From contig CAKPOS010000006.1 in the NCBI GenBank assembly GCA_934176955.1, forward strand, positions 21,874-85,873: a stretch of DNA of 64,000 nucleotides, given 5' to 3'. Positions 59,873 to 64,000 of the stretch are shown piece after piece. The notes under the pieces were generated by a model. It searched no databases, was not told the origin of the DNA, and worked only from the letters and a program-made list of their open reading frames with translations. Both the position numbers and the translations under genes were made by a program. This DNA comes from an uncultured Bacilli bacterium. Its GTDB lineage: Bacteria; Bacillota_I; Bacilli_A; RF39; UBA660. The first letter of the stretch is position 1. The number at the start of each line of letters is the position of its first letter.

Positions 59873-61007
59873 TAGGTTTTTTATTATATTCGTTTAAAAT
59901 AAACTTTTGATTGATTGGAAGGTAATAAATAGATGATGCTCTATGTTCTAAATCTAATGTTTGAGAAAAATTTTTTTGATAAGAAGTGATGATGGGGATT
60001 TTGATTTCTTTTTTTAATTGATTTAAGTAATTTCTTCCAGATGTATTAAAACCTAAAATTTTTATGTAATCAATTTTAATTTTTTTTGATTCTTCCTTGG
60101 TAAATGATGTTAAAATATGTACTAACATACGATTTATTTTGTTATAGGTATAGCGTTTTGTTTTTACTTTTTCAATTAATTCTTGCCAACTATTTGTATT
60201 AAGTATTTCTTTTTTAAGTCTATTTTCAATTCCTTCGTCTACTGTTTGATAAATTGACAAGTCGTCTTCTGATATTATTTTATATTTTAGATAGGGAAAA
60301 TAATTTTCTAAAGTTAGATTTTTGTACAAATATTTCTCTGTATTATTTGGAATATATTGAGAAATTGATTGATTTTCTTGAATTTTTTTTCGAATTAAAG
60401 AAGCACTGGCAATATTTGTTGTTGTTTCTGTTTCATAGTATGAACCAATTCGTTTTATTGTTATGGGAATAATTGGATAGTTATTTTTTATTATTTCTTT
60501 TATGTAGGAAATTCCTAATAAGTCGTTTGGTTCGGAAATGGTGTATCCTAAAATATCTTTAATTGCTTTGCTTAATGCTGTTGGGTAGTTAATTCCTGTT
60601 TTTAAATAGTCTTTTACTTTTTCTTGATATTTTTTATTAGTAAGTTGTGTTTTTGCAATGTTTGATAATTTATCTATTTCGTTTGATTCACTTCCGAATA
60701 CTAAAATATTTATTTTTAAGTAATTTAAAATTTTTAAGGCTCCATTAGCAAATATATCTGCAGATTGGGTGGCGTAGGGGAATGGTAATTCTACAACAAG
60801 ATCAATATTATTTTCTAAGCTTATTTTTGTTTTATTCCATTTGTTTAAGATAGAAACATCTCCTCTTTCTGTGAAACTGGTGTTGGTGACGAGAATGATT
60901 AAGGAATTTGGATATTTCTTTTTTATTTCATTTATTTGATAGATATGTCCTAGGTGGATAGGGTTATATTCTCCAATAATTCCTATTATCTGTTTTTTTT
61001 TATTCAT
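59859..61007 (-). CDS. tmcAL: tRNA(Met) cytidine acetate ligase TmcAL (YlbM)
   Basis: Forms N4-acetylcytidine at the wobble base of elongator tRNA(Met) from acetate and ATP. The 382-residue protein has the nucleotidyltransferase-like start IIGIIGEYNPIHLGHIYQI with the HxGH motif (about residues 17-21), RGDVSILNKWNKTKISLENN, VVELPFPYATQSADIFA and FGSESNE. Length and order match YlbM. AAGGAT serves as ribosome site. Confidence 0.93.
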   Translation of the reverse strand: MNKKKQIIGIIGEYNPIHLGHIYQINEIKKKYPNSLIILVTNTSFTERGDVSILNKWNKTKISLENNIDLVVELPFPYATQSADIFANGALKILNYLKINILVFGSESNEIDKLSNIAKTQLTNKKYQEKVKDYLKTGINYPTALSKAIKDILGYTISEPNDLLGISYIKEIIKNNYPIIPITIKRIGSYYETETTTNIASASLIRKKIQENQSISQYIPNNTEKYLYKNLTLENYFPYLKYKIISEDDLSIYQTVDEGIENRLKKEILNTNSWQELIEKVKTKRYTYNKINRMLVHILTSFTKEESKKIKIDYIKILGFNTSGRNYLNQLKKEIKIPIITSYQKNFSQTLDLEHRASSIYYLPINQKFILNEYNKKPIIKD

Positions 61008-61201
61008 TAGAATCCTTCTTTCTTGTTTTTATTAAAGTATAACATATCTGTTATAATATTGAAAAAATTTTTATATTAATAGTTAGTAGTGTTATTTTTA
61101 GAATTTAAAATGGAAGGGTTAATTTTTTTATTTCAATTTTTCATAAGTTGCAAAAAAATGGATCTAGTGTTATAATTTTTCAAGTGGAAAGAAGGATGTA
61201 A

Positions 61202-63241
61202 ATGAAAAAATTAAATTTTTCTAAAAAAAATATTTTGAAAAAAATAGATAAAATAAAAAATTTTTTTAAAGAACATTATATTGTTTTTTTTCAAAAAGTA
61301 CCATTGCTTTTTTGCTTTGTTATAACATCTTTGTTGAATACTTTATTGCTTCGTATTATTACTATTGGTAATTTTACTTATTTGAAGCCCTTGTTTATGG
61401 ATTTTGGTATGATATTGATTTTTTCTTCTCTTATGTTTTTGTTTAAGAAAGAAAAAAGTCAAAAAAAATATTTAGTGGGGTTATCTATTTTTACAACAAT
61501 TGTTTTGGTTATTCATTCTGTTTATTATACTTATTATGATTCATTTGCTTCGATTTCTTTGCTTGCTACATCTGCTTTTGTTGTTGATGTTGGTGATGCT
61601 GTTGTAAAAAAAGTATTAAAATTAACAGATTTGTTATATTTGTGGCAACCTGTTTTTGTATATTTTTATTATATGAAGGAAAAGAAGAAAAATTTAAATT
61701 CTAAGAAAAATATTAATCCTGTTGATCGTAAGTTTTCTTTTGTTAATTTATTTGTAACTGGTATTTTAGTTTTAATTTTAACTGGATTTACTGTTACTCC
61801 TACTGAATGGAGTAGGTTTGGTAAAATGTGGAATAGGGAGTCTGTGGTTTCAAGTTTTGGTGTCTATACTTATCAAATAAATGATATTTTTCAAAGTTTA
61901 GAACCAAAAATTAATAATTTATTTGGACATGATAAAGCTTTGAAGAAAGTGAATGATTATTATTCTTCAAATTCTTCTAGTGATAATGAGTCTAAGAATG
62001 AGTATAGTAATATTTTTGAAGGAAAAAATGTTATAGTTATTCATGCTGAAAGTTTACAAACAATAGCTTTAAATCGTTCATTTAATGGTGTAGAAGTTTC
62101 ACCTACTTTAAATCGATTAGCTAGTGAAGGAATTTATTTTGATAATTATTATTCTGAAGTTGGTGTTGGTACCAGTAGTGATGCTGAATTTACTTTTAGT
62201 ACTTCGTTGATGCCTTCATCTAATGGGACTGTCTTTGTTAATTATTTTGATAGACAATATGAAACAATTCAAAAATCTTTTAAGAGAAAAGGATATTATA
62301 CTTTTAGTATGCATGGTAATACTGGTGATTTTTGGAATAGATCGACGATGCATAAAAATATGGGATATGATAAATTTTATAGTAAGAGTTCATTTAAAAT
62401 TGATGAAACTATTGGTCTTGGTATTAGTGATAAATCATTTTTTAGACAGGTTGTTCCTAAAATTCAAGAAATTTCCAAAAATGGTCAACCTTTTTATGGG
62501 ACTTTGATAACATTAACTAATCATACTCCGTGGAGTGATTTAAAATTGATGGATGAATATGATACTACATGGAAGGTTGAAGTTGATGGTCAAGAAGTGG
62601 TAAGAGATTATTTAAGTGGTACAACCCTTGGAGATTATTTCCGTTCTGTTCATTATATGGATCAAGCTTTTAATCAATTCATTAATGATATGGATGCTGC
62701 TGGGTTACTTGATAATACGGTTATTGTGATTTATGGTGATCATGATGCTAGAATTAGTAAAAAAAATTACAATTTAATGTATAATTATGATCCATATACA
62801 GATTCTCTTAAAGAAGAAGGAGATGAAGGTTATATTGATTATAATGATTATCAATATAAGTTAGATAAAAAAGTTCCATTTATTATTTGGACAAAAGATA
62901 AGAAGGTAACAAAGAAGGTTTCTACTGCTACTGGTATGATAGATGCTTTTCCTATTTTAGCTAATTTGTTTGGTGTTGAAACTAGTAAATTTCAGTTAGG
63001 ACATGATATTTTAGGAAATTCTAGTGCTGATAATACAGTTGCTTTTATTGATTCTTCTTATGTTACGAATAAGATTTACTATAATGGTCAAAATGGAGAA
63101 TTTTACTCTGTTAGTGGAGATGCAGTTGATTCTAATTATATTACCGATAATTCTGATTATGTTGATGAATTGATAGATGTTTCTAATGATATTATTACTT
63201 ATGATTTGGTTAAGGAAATTGAAAATAAAACTGAAAAATGA
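61202..63241 (+). CDS. ltaS: lipoteichoic acid synthase-like sulfatase family protein
   Basis: Membrane enzyme of 679 residues with five N-terminal membrane segments (about 33-225) and an extracellular sulfatase-fold domain. Metal/nucleophile motifs: VIVIHAESLQ (metal-binding Glu), VGVGTSSDAEF with the nucleophile Thr (usual GKTSDAEF), SMHGNTGDFWNR and IYGDHDARIS. This is the LtaS layout that polymerises glycerol-phosphate from phosphatidylglycerol. A glycosyl or phosphoethanolamine role cannot be excluded. GAAAGAAGG precedes the ATG. Confidence 0.88.
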   Translation: MKKLNFSKKNILKKIDKIKNFFKEHYIVFFQKVPLLFCFVITSLLNTLLLRIITIGNFTYLKPLFMDFGMILIFSSLMFLFKKEKSQKKYLVGLSIFTTIVLVIHSVYYTYYDSFASISLLATSAFVVDVGDAVVKKVLKLTDLLYLWQPVFVYFYYMKEKKKNLNSKKNINPVDRKFSFVNLFVTGILVLILTGFTVTPTEWSRFGKMWNRESVVSSFGVYTYQINDIFQSLEPKINNLFGHDKALKKVNDYYSSNSSSDNESKNEYSNIFEGKNVIVIHAESLQTIALNRSFNGVEVSPTLNRLASEGIYFDNYYSEVGVGTSSDAEFTFSTSLMPSSNGTVFVNYFDRQYETIQKSFKRKGYYTFSMHGNTGDFWNRSTMHKNMGYDKFYSKSSFKIDETIGLGISDKSFFRQVVPKIQEISKNGQPFYGTLITLTNHTPWSDLKLMDEYDTTWKVEVDGQEVVRDYLSGTTLGDYFRSVHYMDQAFNQFINDMDAAGLLDNTVIVIYGDHDARISKKNYNLMYNYDPYTDSLKEEGDEGYIDYNDYQYKLDKKVPFIIWTKDKKVTKKVSTATGMIDAFPILANLFGVETSKFQLGHDILGNSSADNTVAFIDSSYVTNKIYYNGQNGEFYSVSGDAVDSNYITDNSDYVDELIDVSNDIITYDLVKEIENKTEK

Positions 63242-63274
63242 TACTTTTGTGAAACGTGTATTTTATATATGAAA

Positions 63275-63308
63275 AATAACCTATAATTTGATTTATAGAT
63301 TATTTTTT
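63275..63308 (+). terminator. terminator after the LtaS-like gene
   Basis: AATAACCTATAA (63275-63286) pairs with TTATAGATTATT (63293-63304, one mismatch), then Ts. The rest of 63242-63442 shows nothing else. Confidence 0.65.
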
Positions 63309-63442
63309 GGTTCTTCGAAATTCGGTGGACCTAGCAAAAAGTATTCGTTATATTTACTTAATATTAATTTGAGTTTTTTAAAGAATGATTTAGTTTTTTT
63401 AAATTTTAAGAAATAAAATATGATAAAATCACACCTAAAATT

Positions 63443-64000
63443 TGATATGAACCCCGTTTCTTGGACATAAGAGAAACGAGGTTTTTATATGCCAAAGTTA
63501 ACTTACGAAGATAAAATAAATTTATATAATGATAAAAAGAAAGGAATGTCGATAGAAAGTCTATCAAATAAATACAAAGTAAAGAAAAGTGTAATTAATT
63601 ATCTAACCGCATTAATAGATAAACATGGAATAGCTATTTTAAGAACAGGTAAAAATAAAATTCATTCTAAATTTGAGAAACAGGAAGCTATAGATAGAGT
63701 TTTAATTAATGGTGAAGCCAAACGGGCTGTGGCATTAGATATCGGTTTATTAAGTAAAGGTATATTAGATAATTGGCTCAAAAATTATATAAAAAATTGT
63801 TATAATATAGTTGAACGAAAGCGAGGTCGGTCAACTATGACTAAGATAACAAAGAAAAAAGAAAATGAAACCAAAGATGAAAAAATTAAAAGATTAGAAG
63901 AAGAAAATTTATATTTAAAAGTAGAGCTAGAATACTCCAAAAAATTGAGAGCCGTTGTTCAAGCAAGGAAGAATCAACAACAGAAGAAAAAGTAAATGTT
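63443..64000 (+). mobile_element. left end of an IS3-family (IS150-like) insertion sequence
   Basis: A likely terminal inverted repeat starts at 63443 with TGATATGAACCCC and continues to TTGGACA (63461-63467), the end type of IS150-group elements. A hairpin (ACCCCGTTTCT with AGAAACGAGGT, 63451-63482) followed by Ts at the very end can block read-through from outside. The element runs past the window, so the right end and target duplication are not visible. Confidence 0.75.
63489..63995 (+). CDS. IS3-family transposase OrfA
   Basis: The 168-residue protein has two helix-turn-helix units (YEDKINLYNDKKKGMSIESL and the region about 60-100) and a C-terminal leucine-zipper-like coil (EKIKRLEEENLYLKVELEYSKKLRA in part), the layout of IS150-type OrfA. 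It ends at 63995 and is followed at once by ATG, so OrfB should begin just outside the window, probably by frameshift or coupling. I do not see the classic AAAAAAG slippery run at the end. Confidence 0.85.
   Translation: MPKLTYEDKINLYNDKKKGMSIESLSNKYKVKKSVINYLTALIDKHGIAILRTGKNKIHSKFEKQEAIDRVLINGEAKRAVALDIGLLSKGILDNWLKNYIKNCYNIVERKRGRSTMTKITKKKENETKDEKIKRLEEENLYLKVELEYSKKLRAVVQARKNQQQKKK

Noticed and set aside
1..64000. CRISPR arrays, rRNA or tRNA genes
   Set aside because: No regularly spaced repeats were seen, and no T-arm GTTCGAATC-type or 16S/23S motifs on either strand. A systematic scan (tRNAscan, CRISPR finder) was not possible.

Overview
The window is chromosomal DNA around the replication origin of a very low-GC, Gram-positive, spore-lineage bacterium. 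The evidence is the dnaA-dnaN-recF-gyrB-gyrA order with DnaA-box clusters, the dnaX-ebfC-recR-bofA-holB-ricT-trmN-rsmI-pth-mfd run, the tatD-ksgA-yabG-veg-spoVG-yabP-yabQ-divIC run known from Bacillus/Clostridium relatives, and SpoVT, BofA, YabG, YabP and YabQ homologues. Pyruvate:ferredoxin oxidoreductase suggests an anaerobe. TGA is used as a stop (for example the CorA gene), so this is not a Mycoplasma-type code. My inference is a small-genome, gut-type Bacillota of the Erysipelotrichales/RF39 neighbourhood of Bacilli; the sequence alone does not fix the taxon.

Layout. 1-825: 3' part of a HerA-like ATPase. 826-2989: oriC, with DnaA boxes on both sides of dnaA. 2990-10629: dnaN, a comK-like gene, recF, gyrB, gyrA. 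10630-12608: about 2 kb without protein genes, holding four parS sites, more DnaA boxes, a possible attenuated RNA, a MITE-like inverted-repeat element and a very compact SRP RNA. 12609-22723: replication, repair and RNA-modification operon from dnaX to mfd. 22750-32673: mixed genes (DUF2207-like gene split in two frames, HAD phosphatase, GHSKGG hydrolase, zinc dehydrogenase, Hsp20 behind a CIRCE-like operator, CorA, TSCPD protein, SpoVT, YfhO-like membrane protein). 32674-33471: a strong candidate independent structured RNA of about 365 nt, then the metG promoter. 33472-43548: metG, tatD, cell-wall lytic enzyme, ksgA, sporulation genes, divIC, and ftsH-tilS on the minus strand. 43549-45600: small unknown genes with near-identical promoters and a duplicated segment. 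45640-51925: parA-parB, cold-shock protein, YgjV-like protein, serS, gmk and unknowns. 51926-54684: truncated GNAT gene, then a minus-strand operon with a large tail-anchored coiled-coil protein and two DUF1292-type proteins. 54810-63241: PFOR, small unknowns, tmcAL, LTA synthase-like. 63443-end: left end of an IS3-family (IS150-like) insertion sequence.

How it fits together. ParA/ParB (45.6-47.3 kb) should act on the parS cluster at 10.6-11.9 kb to organise and segregate the origin that DnaA fires at 1.2-2.9 kb. The sporulation genes imply at least a former or partial endospore programme, and the comK-like gene in the origin cluster hints at a competence-type regulator.

Start codons: many genes have an AGGTGA Shine-Dalgarno whose internal GTG is in frame, followed 5-8 nt later by a TTG or GTG that is the better start. 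I have used the latter where the spacing favours it.
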